Source: Yponomeuta sedellus
Taxonomy: Eukaryota; Arthropoda; Insecta; Lepidoptera; Yponomeutidae
DNA length: 64,000 nt
Assembly (NCBI GenBank): GCA_934045075.1
Contig: OW203732.1
Coordinates: 6,551,501-6,615,500 of the forward strand
Direction of reading: 5' to 3'
Each line of letters begins with the position of its first letter. Positions within the stretch are counted from its first letter, which is position 1. Both the position numbers and the translations under genes were made by a program. Below the pieces are notes generated by a model. That model searched no databases, was not told the origin of the DNA, and was given only the letters and a program-made list of their open reading frames with translations. Positions 50,891-62,190 of the stretch are shown in pieces.

Positions 50891-51375
50891 ATTGGCTCAA
50901 ACATTTTAAATTTTAAGATAAGTAGCCTTCCTGTTTACAGCGGTAGTACTACACTTTAACTGGAAATAAACGTTTTTGCTTTGCTTTACTTTACTTTAAA
51001 TGTAAACCTTTAAATTTAGAATCTTTCCAAACGGGAAGCTAAAACGGAAGCTACGAAAATAGCTTTATTAGGACGATAATTTTAGTTCTCAGGTAACAAA
51101 CTTCAGAGGCGATAATTTGTGTCTAAAGAGCTTTATGAGGGTTCTAAAAGGTATTTTATAACAAACCAATGGAACGTGAAAATTAAATGGCAGGCTTTAC
51201 TAAAATAGAACTAGAGCATTTATAAAAATACGTTAATTTGTGAATATAAATATGTGTCACGTTGTTATTAGGTACTTCAAATAATCTACTTCTGGACTTA
51301 CCTTGTTCTACATAAATGAATAGGTATTAAATATTTCTTATACTAGTACGTACAGTTAACAGTATGTTAATGTTT
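50891..51375. other. Gene-free stretch
   Basis: AT-rich; nothing recognised. Confidence 0.5.
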
Positions 51376-51377
51376 GT

Positions 51378-51500
51378 TTGACCAACCTGGACTTGCCCCC
51401 GTGGTGAAGTATGGCCTAACCTTCGTGCGTTGGAACAAGAGACCGTGCCTCAGCAGTGGGGCATAGTCCGTCACCCCACATAAAGGGTTGATACCTACCT
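51378..51500 (+). mobile_element. 5S-derived SINE tail
   Basis: CAACCTGGACTTGCCCCCGTG, AGTATGGCCTAACCTTCG and CCTCAGCAGTGGGGCATAG. Confidence 0.65.
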
Positions 51501-51718
51501 AGAACTACTGCAACTGCAACTTTGTACACACCTGGGAGACAATTCTCACCTAATTAGCAAATAAGTCGTATACGACTCTAAGGCTTATGACTTAGAATTC
51601 TACGTAATTATGTCGAGCGACAGCCAAAACCTGTATTCTGCACGCCATGCTAGATTTAATTCGAATGAGAAAATAAATGTTTAATGACTCTGTCGCGTTT
51701 TCCTATCTTATTTTAATG

Positions 51719-52031
51719 CGACAAATGTCTAAGCCTTCGAATATTTTACGTCTACGCTTTCAATTCGCATGGGCGAGAATCGGCCCCCTGGTGTTTGATA
51801 GGGTATGGTGTCCTTGACTGTTCGTACCTGCGCTGCTATCTTGAGCAGTGGAGTGAAAACTGTCTTGATTCCATACTTCTTTAGCAAAGAACCGACTTTG
51901 TCTGTCACTCCCCTAATATACGGCAAGTATGCTCGCTCCCTCGGAACGTCAACCCTCTTTTCCCTAGTTGTACGCCTCTGATACATGCCCTTCACCCCAT
52001 AGCCATTCTTGTAGTCGAGGTAAAATAGCAA
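51719..52031 (-). pseudogene. Penelope-like element remnant (RT-to-endonuclease linker)
   Basis: About 100 codons open on the minus strand: RAYLPYIRGVTDKVGSLLKKY then GIKTVFTPLLKIAAQVRTVKD and PYQTPGG. That arrangement (LPY...G...LLKK..IKTVF...KD) is what I know from the region before the GIY-YIG nuclease in Penelope-like retroelements. Both ends are truncated; no RT or GIY-YIG motif remains. Its right-hand plus-strand border (51719-51790) recurs at 34218. Confidence 0.6.
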
Positions 52032-52109
52032 TAAATTACTACGCGATTAAGCCCCGAAAATATTCTAACTATGTGATCAAGTCGCGAAAGTTTAAAATAT
52101 GATACCATA

Positions 52110-52165
52110 ATGTTTGTTTAGTCGTGGGTTCGATCCCTTCTGAGGGCCGCCGTTCAGTTATATGT
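52110..52165. mobile_element. tRNA-like fragment
   Basis: GTCGTGGGTTCGATCCCTTC resembles a B box; followed by GGGCCGCCGTTCAGTT. Family unclear. Confidence 0.35.
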
Positions 52166-52267
52166 ACACATGGCCTCAGTCTTTTTCATTTTATATTCGC
52201 ACGCACTTGTGCGGACAATAACATAGACTTTTCTGTTAATTTAGGGAAGAAAAACTTGCAAGCAAAC

Positions 52268-52522
52268 TTTTGTAAAAACCTATTTAGAGGCTGAAAATTC
52301 CACCCATGCCGGGATTCGAACCCGCGACCTCTGGCTATCCGTGCCAGCGCTCTTTCCAACTGAGCTAATGGGCGACTCAGCTCAATTGAAAAGAGCGCTG
52401 GCACGGATAGCCAGAGGTCGCGGGTTCGAATCCCGGCATGGGTGGAATTTTTAGCCTCTAAATAGGTTTTTAAAATTTCCTTAGCACGGGTTAGTGCATT
52501 AAAAATAAAAATAGTATTAACT
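52268..52522. mobile_element. SINE-A inverted dimer
   Basis: Antisense half 52273-52378 (AAACCTATTTAGAGGCTG ... CTAATGGGCGACTCAG), then sense head 52379-52440 and tail (CCTCTAAATAGG, CACGGGTTAGTGCATTAAA). The arms meet almost head to head (CTGAGCTAATGGGCGACTCAGCTCAATTG). Confidence 0.8.
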
Positions 52523-53205
52523 TTTGTAAGTTTTAGTTTACAAAATTGTACAGACTTTTTGCAAATCTACTTTATACATTTGTGTTTGTTTTGCTTTGCA
52601 TTATTTTATTGCAGCCTGTAAATATAGAAAACCAACAAAACAAATAAAAGAATTGAAATAAAAAGGTCGGCTGTGTACGGCTGAGAAGTAAGCGTAGATG
52701 AAAAACTTTGACCTGTGCGTCTACGTAATGAGATGATTTATACACAGCGTACAGTTTTTATCTTTTATAATGTGTTATTTTGTATATGAATTTTGATTTA
52801 TCTGAACTAAAAATTATTATTAACAATACTTTTTTAAGATTTTCACCAAAACACAAACATTTTCAGTTTGGTCAGTCCACCACTGGATCTCCGTACATGT
52901 ACACACGTACGAGTATAATCAATAATTGTAGCATTAATTATGTGCTATTCGTCCGAATATAATACCTAATTATCAGAATGAAAATCGGTACAGAAGGCAA
53001 TTAGTAGACAGTTTTATCGCCATTTATGTATAATTGGACATACCTTGTATCATGGGTGACGTTACGGGCACTGTCCTAATTATTGATAATAGTTGCAATA
53101 TAAGTGCATGCAACGAACGAACGAACGAACGGTGTATTTCTTACAAATTGAAAGAAAAGTCAGTAATTATAATGCTGGAATCATCAACATCATCAGCCTA
53201 TAGCT
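52523..53205. other. Gene-free stretch
   Basis: AT-rich. Short (CGAA)n run at about 53114-53130. Confidence 0.5.
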
Positions 53206-53218
53206 GCCCGCTGCTGGG

Positions 53219-53272
53219 TATCAGGGGGCCCGGCAGTGCCCACGCCATCAGGGGGAACGGCAGTGCCCACGC
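53219..53272. repeat. 27-bp tandem duplication
   Basis: ATCAGGGGG...CGGCAGTGCCCACGCC occurs twice in direct succession in a GC-rich patch. Confidence 0.75.
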
Positions 53273-53594
53273 CAAGCCGAGCGCGAAGCAAACACTGCCA
53301 TAACTATATTTACAGGAACCATTTCGCCGCATTTTCAGGCCCCTGTTTGAGAACCTCTGGATAAGACCAGAACGCAGAAATTTTCGTCATTTAGTAAGCT
53401 ATAGTCACACACTTAAAATCCAAATTCAAATCTGTAAGTCATTTAGTACTGACGATCATCAAAATAGAACTAGTACTTCCCATAAACTCAGAGAGCTGAA
53501 ATTTGGTACCGAGTTAGGGTTTAATAGCCAAATAAACGGAAAATTATTACAACTAGGAAAATCGAAGATCTTGAGTACCTGGTGACCCTGACAG

Positions 53595-53878
53595 AAAACA
53601 CAACACAAGATAATAATAATAATAATAATAAATAATAAATATTCCTGGACATATTACACAGATCTCGCTAGTCCTATACTAAGTGCAACTAAATGACTTG
53701 TGTTATAGGTGCTAACTCGACGATAGATTTAATACAATAAATACATAGATAACAGCCAAGACCCGAGACAAACTAGAAAATTTCGTTTGCTAGTTTGACC
53801 CGGCCGGGGATCGAACCCGAGACCTTCGGTTTTGCAGTCAGCGTGCCAAACCACTGCACCACCGAGGCCGCCATCCCA
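53595..53878 (-). mobile_element. SINE-E copy with (AAT)n tail
   Basis: An ATAATAAT run at 53609-53635, then the family body TTCCTGGACATATTACACAG, GACCCGAGACAAACTAGAAA, and antisense head boxes GGGGATCGAACCCGAGACC and CCACTGCACCACCGAGGC. The 3' end of the SINE is the AAT run, on the left, so it reads on the minus strand. Confidence 0.72.
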
Positions 53879-54202
53879 ACCAAACTATTAGAAGATTATT
53901 ATTTATTTATTATGTCGCTCAAAATTTGGTCAAAATATAATGCATTGGACTAAGAGTGCCGGTGACACCCTCACACGTCGCTAGATGGCGCTGACTGTAT
54001 TTTAAAACGCGCTTACGTTTTGTTTATCCGATAACCTTATATGGCGAAGTGGCAACCGGGCGCGTTACAGTCGTTTACGATATTCTTCTACTGCCCTTGA
54101 TTTACGGGGGTACGAATTGATTTATTTTATAAGAAAATCTAATAAAATAAAACAATATGTCCACGATTCTTCAAAAAGAAGTGAAATCCCACTAAAAACA
54201 TT

Positions 54203-54837
54203 CTGTAAAAACTAGCCAAGTCTCGATGGAGATGCTCGTTTATCTTTAAAAAGTGCCAAGTCTAAGATTCCTTACTGCGATCTGTTTATTATTATACCTA
54301 TACTAAGGGCCGATTCGACCAAACTATTTATGCTTGGTATAAGTGCTAATCTTGGAATAAATCTAGAATTTAACAAGAGAATTTCTCGATTTATTCCAAG
54401 ATTAGCACTTATACCAAGCATAAATAGTTTGGTCGAATCGGCCCTTAATGTTATGTGACTAGGCCCTGATTAGAAGTCCGTCTATGCTAGAAATATTTTT
54501 TTATACTGTTTGTTTCAAGCTCGCTTATACAAAAGTATTATTGACATACGCAACTTTATCAAGCTTACAATTAACTGGTTACTCAATCAACGTTTTTCAA
54601 GTGGCAATTTCCCATCGTCAATGGGTAGCGGTTCTGGCGACAGATTGGTGCAATGGTGTCATGGAGCACCTGGTTTTCTACCCTTGTGTACCCGTCGTCG
54701 GCCAAGTCACACAACATTAAATATAATAATAAACAGATCGCAGTAAGGAACCTTAGACTTGGCACAACTTTGTCAAGATTTCATAATTTTTTAGAGATAA
54801 ACGAGCAGCTCCACCGAGACTTGGCTAGTTTTTACAG
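54203..54837. mobile_element. Non-autonomous DNA transposon (about 635 bp) with a nested foldback
   Basis: Ends CTGTAAAAACTAGCCAAGTC and its complement GACTTGGCTAGTTTTTACAG. Inverted similarity continues inside (GCTCGTTTATC / GATAAACGAGC; AAGTGCCAAGTCTAAG / CTTAGACTTGGCAC; GATCTGTTTATTATTATA). ATT flanks both ends, a possible 3-bp TSD. The four open frames within (54484-54856) are by-products. Confidence 0.7.
54304..54448. mobile_element. Nested foldback MITE with 59-bp perfect arms
   Basis: TAAGGGCCGATTCGACCAAA... and its exact complement lie around a 25-base centre. Arms 54305-54363 and 54389-54447 are identical, so the insertion is young. It sits inside the older 54203-54837 element. Confidence 0.88.
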
Positions 54838-55780
54838 ATTGTTTTTGTTGGGATAAGTCTTTTCCAGTCATCGGACCATCGGGCTGCTGGTCTGCCCACT
54901 GACCGTCGTCCGGTTTCCGAATATACAATAATAAATTAATAACATTCTCAGGTTTATGTAGTTTTGTGAATAAGTGTATAACATTCATACGACCTTGTGA
55001 CGTTCCAAGTTTTCCAAGTTTACAGTATACCGGTATTGTCATATAATGTTTCCTACATTGACACAGATTCCGATTATTTTTAGCATTCGAATGATTATCA
55101 GAGTGGAGTTTGTTTTCCGCTGCCTTTTTCTCCACTACAATACGGCCCGAAGGCGGCGGCTTACATTTTACATTGTACATTGACATTCAGCAAACAGAAT
55201 GTAAATTCTTTACGTTGAAATAAAATGATTTGAATTTTGAATTAAAAAATATGATTGCATATTGGGCATTGTACATACACTTTAAAGAACAGCCGTGCTA
55301 GACGGAATATGATTTATAAAAAAAATTATATAAAATATGTTTGCATATTGGGCTTTATACATACATTTTAAAGATCAGCCATGCCAGAAAATTCTTCGCC
55401 AGTTGCTTCTGCTTTCCGGCCGCCCGGTTTTACAGCGTGGCTTTATCATAATTTATGGCGGTAATGTAGCTGAAAGAGTTAGCATTAGCCAGAGCCAGTT
55501 TGTTCAATTAGTTAATGGGCACGCGAAACACACCTAGGAGGGCGCGGCGCGACGTACCTCTTGAAAACGGTCGCACCCAGAACTCTAGACCAGGAGCCGG
55601 CGAACAAAATCACACTTCGATGTAGCATATTGTCCCGTTCCTATAGCATATAAACTTCCCACTGCAGAGCATAGGCAGGGTCTTCTCTTAGAAAGAGAGA
55701 TTATGGGCTTAATTACAACGCTCCTCATACACTCAGGTTTCTGAAAGTTTCCGAGTGTCCTAAGCGTTAATAGCTATTTT
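54838..55780. other. Gene-free stretch
   Basis: Contains a diverged tandem duplication (GCATATTGGGCATTGTACATACA at 55258 and GCATATTGGGCTTTATACATACA at 55344) and SINE-B tail traces near 55660-55710. Confidence 0.5.
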
Positions 55781-55782
55781 AA

Positions 55783-55925
55783 AAACCTATCTAGAGGCTA
55801 AAAATTCCACCCATGCCGGGATTCGAATCCGCGACCTCTGGCTATTCATGCCAGCGCTCTTCCAACTGAGCTAATGGGCGACTCACCGCGTATCATGGGT
55901 GGAATTTTTAGCCTCTAAATAGGTT
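55783..55925. mobile_element. SINE-A head antisense joined to sense 3' end
   Basis: Antisense: AAAACCTATCTAGAGGCTAAA, GGGATTCGAATCCGCGACC, CCAACTGAGCTAATGGGCG; then abrupt CATGGGTGGAATTTTTAGCC and CTCTAAATAGGTTTTAAA in sense. Confidence 0.75.
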
Positions 55926-56088
55926 TTAAAAAAAAGAATATAATCGTTAATAGCTACTTTTTTATTTTACTTTAGGTAGCCTATATACTCGCTCTCAGGG
56001 TGTATGGGCAATTTCAAGCACTGAGGTATGTATTCATGCCTAAATTCGAACCCACGACCTCCTGATTAAGAAGCCAGTGTTCTACTGT

Positions 56089-56089
<1 letters not shown>

Positions 56090-56117
<28 letters not shown>
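56090..56117. repeat. (TA)n run
   Basis: TATATA tract of about 28 bases. Confidence 0.9.
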
Positions 56118-56119
<2 letters not shown>

Positions 56120-56339
56120 TATTCGGACTACAAACAAGGTATACATCAAAACATTCACAAAAGACTTAAGCTAAGTGTTACCTCACTTACAGGCAGTCAC
56201 AACATGCACCGTTAGTATAAAGTCGCTTGATGATTTAATGCTTAATTATAGTTAATACTGGTTTATAGTTAAGTTTGCTAATAACTCCACTCTTGAGATT
56301 ATTTAATTATAATAATACTTAGTTAGTTAGACCTGAGAT

Positions 56340-56580
56340 TTCCGCACTTAGCCTCATAGTTGGGCCATTGTACGTGGCAAGCGCTGAGGTACGTTACCAA
56401 TTCAGACACTAGGGTTTCCTTACGATGTTTTCCTTCACCGTCGGCGAGTGGTATTGCTACTAAAATTTCACAAATGCACATAACTTAGAAAACAAAGTCA
56501 TTGGTACATGCCGGGGTTTGAACCCACGACCTCCCGATTGAGAGGCCGGCGTTCTACACCGCTCCGCTACCACCGCCCGA
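56340..56580 (-). mobile_element. SINE-B, near full length
   Basis: On plus: GTTGGGCCATTGTACGTGGC, GGGTTTCCTTACGATGTTTTCC, GGCGAGTGGTATTGCTACT, GGTTTGAACCCACGACCTCC (B-box complement), CACCGCTCCGCTACCACCGC (A-box complement). The head is on the right. Confidence 0.75.
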
Positions 56581-56706
56581 GATAATAATATAATATTACT
56601 TTACTAATATTACTATGGTGGTATAACGTACTTCCAGGTTAACCATCTTTACCTTACACGTTTTCTATGGTGGAGTCAAAAGACGCCGTCCATATTGCAA
56701 AATATC

Positions 56707-57075
56707 ACATGTCCAAAATTATACCATTTTTATTTTTAATGCACTAACCCGTGCTAAGGAAAAAATTAAAAACCTATTTAGAGGCTAAAAATTTCACCCA
56801 TGCCGGGATTCGAACCCGCAACCTCTGGCTATCCGTGCCAGCGCTCTACCAATTGAGCCAATGGGCGACTCACCGGCATCAGTGAAAAGAGTGCATAGTG
56901 TCTTTACACTATGCACTACGAACCTCTTTAGGTTCGAAATTTCACTGATGCCGGTGAGTCGCCCATTGGCTCAATTGGTAGAGCGCTGGCACGGATAGCC
57001 AGAGGTTGCGGGTTCGAATCCCGGCATGGGTGAAATTTTTAGCCTCTAAATAGGTTTTTAAACATGTCCAAAAAT
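56707..57075. mobile_element. SINE-A inverted dimer with 12-14 bp TSDs
   Basis: TSD ACATGTCCAAAA(W)T at 56707-56720 and 57062-57075; insert 56721-57061. The antisense SINE-A is joined to sense SINE-A at a central hairpin (GTGCATAGTGTCTTTACACTATGCAC, 56890-56916). The 3' end is the family TAAATAGGTTTTTAAA. The arms are almost identical. Confidence 0.92.
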
Positions 57076-57385
57076 CAAGATTGCGGTTTTTCATCAAAAT
57101 TATATGAAAATTAATTCTGAAAGTACACTGTACCTACCTCGTGACATTTTGCAATATCAACGACGTACTAATTTAAATTTTTATTTGCCTGACAAAAACA
57201 TAAATAGTTTATCTTGGATTGAACTGTACCAATAATTTTAATCGCTTTATATTACAGCTCAGTTCTGTCATGTTACTATTTGTGGTTATCCGATATTAGC
57301 AATATTTTAAACCTCCTCTGCGCAATTTAATGAATTCAATTTCATGTTGCTTTCAAAATAAATAATAATGATCGTCGCAATTCGA
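57076..57385. other. Gene-free stretch
   Basis: AT-rich; nothing recognised. Confidence 0.5.
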
Positions 57386-57389
57386 TATC

Positions 57390-57530
57390 ATATCCGCCCT
57401 TGTATATCCCCACTGCCGGGTCACGGGCCACTTCCTGCATCGCAGGAAGGTTAGGCCATACTCCTCCACGGGGGCCAAGTTCGGGTTGGTGGAGGATTGT
57501 AAGACAGTGGTGGGCCTTACTGTCAGAACT
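57390..57530 (-). mobile_element. 5S-derived SINE tail, main subfamily
   Basis: GTATATCCCCACTGCCGGG, CTGCATCGCAGGAAGGTTAGG, CCACGGGGGCCAAGTTCGGG. Truncated at CAGAACTAG. Confidence 0.7.
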
Positions 57531-57634
57531 AGATTATTTTATTTATTTCTCTGATATGGCAATGGCAAATGGCAGTGGAGTATCTACCACTACCTACAAA
57601 CCTAATTAAGAAATATCTGTAATACTAACACTAT

Positions 57635-57755
57635 CATCATCATCAACCCATGTTGTCCCCACCGAGGGGCACGGGTCTCTTCCCCGAGGAAGGTATAGGC
57701 CACACTCCACCACGGCGGCCAAGTTCGGATTGGGGGAGGCATGCGAGACTAGTGA
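57635..57755 (-). mobile_element. 5S-derived SINE tail, second subfamily
   Basis: CATCATCAACCCATGTTGTCC, GAGGGGCACGGGTCTCTTCC, CACTCCACCACGGCGGCC. Confidence 0.65.
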
Positions 57756-57904
57756 CACTATCACTGTTATGTTCCGCAATTTAAAATATTGAATTGAATT
57801 GATGTTGTCCTAAACCGTGACTATGAATACTAATGATACGACACTAAAAAGTTCAGTATTTGTAATACGATTATTAATCAATAATATTCTTGGTAGAATT
57901 ATAG

Positions 57905-58150
57905 GTACTGCAGGGGGCGCTGCTGCCAACCCCCCGGCTTGTGTCTTAGTCGCCTTTTACGACACCCGCGGGAAGAATTTGGATTGGTGCTATTCTCTAG
58001 GCCGACACCACACAGCAAACTGCGATCCCCAACCCGCATGCCCAGCGTGATTATGGGCATTACCCCCTAATGATGGCACAAACTTGCGCTATGGCGCTCA
58101 TTGGGGGAGGGCTATGTCCAGCAGTGGACCAATATAGCCTGGAGAAGAGA
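57905..58150. mobile_element. Repeat C, rearranged copy
   Basis: Plus half GCAGGGGGCGCTGCTGCC, GACACCCGCGGGAAGAATTT, TCTAGGCCGACACCACACAGC, then an inverted piece (AAACTGCGATCCCCAACCCG, TGATTATGGGCATTACCCC, CAGTGGACCAATATAGCC). Confidence 0.65.
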
Positions 58151-58292
58151 AGAATATTGTTGTCATTCGAGAATAAGTCTGTAAGTTTAATTCTACCTTC
58201 TGATATTTCGTTTTACGTAAAATCTGTATCTTAGGTAGGCAAACCTGTTAACCTATAGACGAGGCAGTCAAATCCACAAGATAAAACATGTC

Positions 58293-58512
58293 TACAGTCT
58301 GTTAGCTTTTAGAATATACCTCGGGCTGTAGAATAGGCTTCGGTTTTCGCCGAAAGCACACGAGTGTTAAACTACTTCCTGCTCTGCATAAAACTTTTCT
58401 TATTAAGTTTATTTAATTAAGTGTCATATTAATTCCGATATTTCTATTACACCAATATATCCGATTCTACTCGATAGTAGCCGAGGTATATTCTAAAAGT
58501 TAACAGACTGTA
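58293..58512. mobile_element. MITE with 31-bp inverted ends and TA flanks
   Basis: TACAGTCTGTTAGCTTTTAG... and its complement at 58482-58512. The TA at each tip fits Tc1/mariner-type integration. 220 bp, non-coding; a small hairpin GGTTTTCGCCGAAAGC lies inside. Confidence 0.75.
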
Positions 58513-58684
58513 CGTAGGTAGAAAGACAGTGTTATTTAAGACACAGTATAATAAAAGTAAGATCAAATAGTTTCATGCATCCTGCCTACTACTAATTGCA
58601 AACTGGGCTACCTGCACCGGCGTGCATGACCAAGGCACGTTTCCATTAGTTTCACAGACAGGATAAGCAAAAAAAAATATGTGA

Positions 58685-59085
58685 GAATGTAAGTGTAAAA
58701 AAGTGTAAGTTACAACTCATTTAAAAGTTTTACGGTGCCGCTAGATAGCTTCGCTTACCCTTCCGCTACGGGAGCTACGATGGCGCTTAAGGCGCTAAGC
58801 GATACGATGTAAAAGTAGCGGCACCAATAGTATAAAAGTTGTAACTTGAATTATGAATTATTAAAAAACATAAATTTTAAAAACTGTGACAAATATTTTC
58901 AGAACGTACAGTCTCGAACCCAGGACCAACAACCTGGGAGTTAGATCGATTTCCGCTAAAAACGGCCGTTTTTGCAAAACTGTTTTAAATCCCTAGATTC
59001 TTGGACTAGGTGCTTGTCAGTAGGTTTTAAAATATTTACTATATTTACTAAGTTGATGTCCCTTTTTTTCAAAAAGTGAGGTTAT
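58685..59085. mobile_element. Foldback/MITE related to 37182-37568
   Basis: AAGTTACAACTCATTTAAAAG...CGGTGCCGCT returns as AGCGGCACCAATAGTATAAAAGTTGTAACTT. The following segment (CGATTTCCGCTAAAAACGGCC, TAGATTCTTGGACTAGG) matches the interior of the element at 37.2 kb. Confidence 0.55.
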
Positions 59086-59715
59086 GAAATGATGTGGTTG
59101 CGATAGAATGCTCGCTAAAAAACTCCCTTGATTTTGTGAGCTTTTACCTGTAATGAACATTCTCTAATATGCTAATCACAAGTTAATGCTCAAGTCTATC
59201 AGCAGCTTTAGAACATCCAACTGCTTACAAGGGCAGCACCAACCGTCAGGTAGAATCAATAGTATGCAGTCAGTACTCTGTGCGCGTGTTTGCTTCACAC
59301 AGTCTAGACTGCACCGGCCAAGCACGAAATGCGCATTAGCAGCGTTTGCACAGTTAGCCTATTACGAGACTGTTTGTAACCAGTTATTGTGCTAAATCGC
59401 TTGTATTTAATCGGGTGAGCTCGGTGTTATTTTAGATTGTCTGGGAACTTTAGTCTGTATTTGTATATGAATAAAGTCTGTAGTTCTATTGGAAGGTAGT
59501 AATGGAGCCATCGAATATTATACGTGCAACAGGACTAATTGCGTATTGACTAGCTTCGACAATTAAGTGTGAATGGAATTTGTGAAAATTACAGTTAATT
59601 AAAATCAATACTGTCGTTCATGTATTTTATACATTTATTTTGGACCAATAAAGTTGTAAAGCTTATCATGAGTTGGTAAAACTAAAACAAGTGAGTAAAT
59701 AACGCAATAATTTGT
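59086..59715. other. Gene-free stretch
   Basis: The plus frame 59186-59395 has no recognisable domain. Confidence 0.45.
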
Positions 59716-59717
59716 CC

Positions 59718-59815
59718 TGGTCTTCTTCTTCTTCTTCTTCAAGCTATATTATGTAGTCCACTGCTGGACAAAGCCCTCCCCTAATGAGCGCCATAGCGCC
59801 CTGTCTTCAGCTTGT
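59718..59815 (+). mobile_element. Repeat C start fragment
   Basis: (CTT)n run, then CAAGCTATATTATGTAGTCC, GGACAAAGCCCTCCCC and AATGAGCGCCATAGCGC. Confidence 0.6.
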
Positions 59816-59929
59816 TCTGGTCCCAAGCAAGGATACCCTGTGTTTTGGACCAGGGTATTCTAAGCAGCTGCTAAACATTGAAATGTCGAGTCTTTTATTT
59901 GATTTGTGCATACTAACTTACTTAGTAAT

Positions 59930-60085
59930 AAAACCTATTTAGAGGCAAAAAAATCCGACCATGCCGGGACTCGAACCCGCGAACTCTGGCTAACCGTGCC
60001 AGCGCTTTCCCAACTGAGCTAATCGGCGATTATACGGCATAGATGAAATTTCGAACCTCTTAACAATACTCTCTCAGAAAAAGTG
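59930..60085 (-). mobile_element. SINE-A copy
   Basis: AAACCTATTTAGAGGCAAAAA, CGGGACTCGAACCCGCGAAC, CCCAACTGAGCTAATCGGCG, GAAATTTCGAACCTCTTAAC. Confidence 0.78.
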
Positions 60086-60289
60086 TATAGTTGTGATGAA
60101 ACCAGTAAGCCATAAACCCATTTAGATATTAGGAACTCCGTGTGTTTAGGTTAAGATAAGCATGATTACTTAGTTAATTAAAGTATTGTAAAGACGGAAC
60201 AATGCTCGTAGCATAGTTGCATTTGGATTGAATCGCATTCAGTTTGTTACTTAGTTTCCACCTCTTTGAAATCAGTTTAAAGGGTCTTG

Positions 60290-60432
60290 CATACATACAT
60301 ATATAACTTCACGCCTGTATCCCAGAGGGGTAGGCAGAGACCAGGGACTGCCACTTGCCACGATCCTGACAAATCACCTTCGCTTCATTAACGTTCGTAA
60401 GTCGTTGCATGCACGCACGCCGGTTCCGGGTC
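60290..60432 (-). mobile_element. RTE-type LINE 3' end fragment
   Basis: CATACATACATATATAACTTC (tail), CACGCCTGTATCCCAGAGGG, GCCACGATCCTGACAAATCA, GTAAGTCGTTGCATGCACGC, CGGTTCCGGGT. Confidence 0.75.
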
Positions 60433-61665
60433 TTAATACACGTGTTAGCACTTAGCAACTATATGATAACAGGTTTATTTCTTAAATGCGCAATTCCCGA
60501 GTCACTTCAGTAAGAGTTCTTTAATTCTATGAGTTTTTTTTTCTATCTTCTTCTTCAAAATCTACGTAGTTTTAGAAGACTTGAAGTAACTGTTACTCCA
60601 GGGCTTAGGAGGATGTAGTTTTTTTTAATTTTAAATATCACGCGTCCTACAAATGTTGCAGCTTTCAGTAAATTATTGCCCTACACGAAGAATATCCATT
60701 ATACTTAACTAAATATGGTTTTCAGTATCATAATCTATAAAAAGCGCCAATGCAAAGCAAGAACACAAAATAATATCTGATATATTTGAACCAAATCCTT
60801 ATAAATTCTTCAAAACTTTAAAATGATTGGCTCTATAATTTGTAACTCGTCTTCGTCCAACGCTTCACACAATAATTGAATGATTAATTAAACTTATTTG
60901 TGATGTAGTTTACGTTAAACGTTTTAATGTTCTAGATTAAGTTATTACTGCATATCCCGCTTTCAATTTGGAAAACCTTTATGTTTACACACCTTGGACT
61001 GCAGTCCAGAACACAGTTTATGAATTTTTAAGTAGAATTTGTAACGAGTGTATTCTGTTTTGTAAACTTAATAAAAAATAAATAAATTAAAAATTATACA
61101 AAACCTTTCAAGCGTTGTAGAACAAAAGTGATTTTAAATAACAAACATTAATAAATTTTAATTTAGGAATTGCAGTTTAGAAATAACTCTATGTATTGAA
61201 AACAAAATCATCCGCAAGAGCGCGATTTTCAGTACATTTCATTTATTCCATAAATTTGGCATTTTACCGCGTTTCATTAGTGCGTTTTGGCCCTTATAGA
61301 CATTGTGGTAATGTTGAAATTCTGTCGGCACAAAAAAGTTAAAATATGACTCGAAATACACCATAATAATCCACGACCGTACCGTGATACCCCTAATTCC
61401 GCGCAAAAAATTGGCCTTTCCCTGCGTAGCAACAGTGCTCCACAAATTTATATTAGGTTGAGAGGTTCTCCAATGGCATATATTTAAAAAAAATAATTAT
61501 ACAATTTCACAAATGAGACTGTACGCCCATCAAATAACTTGATCAAACTTCTGATTTCGCATGGACGAATTTCGGAAGTCGTTATACTATTAACAGACTA
61601 TCAAACTTGGCACGGGCCGGACAGCGGATTCGGTACGCTCCATACCATATCCGTTCGTCTGGAAA
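60433..61665. other. Gene-free stretch
   Basis: AT-rich. The minus frame 61239-61445 has no motif. Confidence 0.5.
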
Positions 61666-61667
61666 GT

Positions 61668-61795
61668 TGTCTTCTTCTTCAGGCTATATTAGTTCACTGC
61701 TGGACATAGCCCTCCCCTAATGAGCGCAAGGTTAAGCCATAATTGTGGGGTAATGCCCATAATCCCCACGCTGGGCATGCAGGTTGGGGAAAGTT
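61668..61795 (+). mobile_element. Repeat C start
   Basis: GTCTTCTTCTTCAGGCTATA, GGACATAGCCCTCCCCTAATG, TGCCCATAATCCCCACGCTGG. Confidence 0.68.
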
Positions 61796-61854
61796 GTTTG
61801 CCGAACGTAATAACGAAGCTATTTATGTAAGTCAACGTATCGATAACAACCGCC

Positions 61855-62190
61855 GTAAGTCCCCGCCGCTGGGGTACAGGTCTCTTTCTGCATCGGAGGA
61901 AGATTATGCCATACTCCACCACGGGGGCGAAGTTCAGGTTGGTGGAGGATTGTAAGACAGTAGTGGACGGTTCCGTCAAAAGTTATCAAGCCGCTCACAT
62001 GGCGTAACGACTGCCATTACATGACAGCCGGTACCAGCGGCTTAGCGTGCCTTGCGACGCACGGAAGCGCTCGGAAAAAATGCCACTAGCGGTAGTCACA
62101 GGCTGGTCACCGATCCAGCACTTGACCGCGCCTGTTGTTGTTTAATCTTAGTGATTGATTCCAATCACTCGATTTCACTAGGCCACACCA
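61855..62190 (-). mobile_element. 5S-derived SINE, full length
   Basis: On plus: AGTCCCCGCCGCTGGGGTAC, ATACTCCACCACGGGGGCG, CCGGTACCAGCGGCTTAGCG, GAAGCGCTCGGAAAAAATGCC, CACCGATCCAGCACTTGACC, GCGCCTGTTGTTGTTTAATC, TTCCAATCACTCGATTTCAC. The head is on the right, ending at GGCC. Confidence 0.78.
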
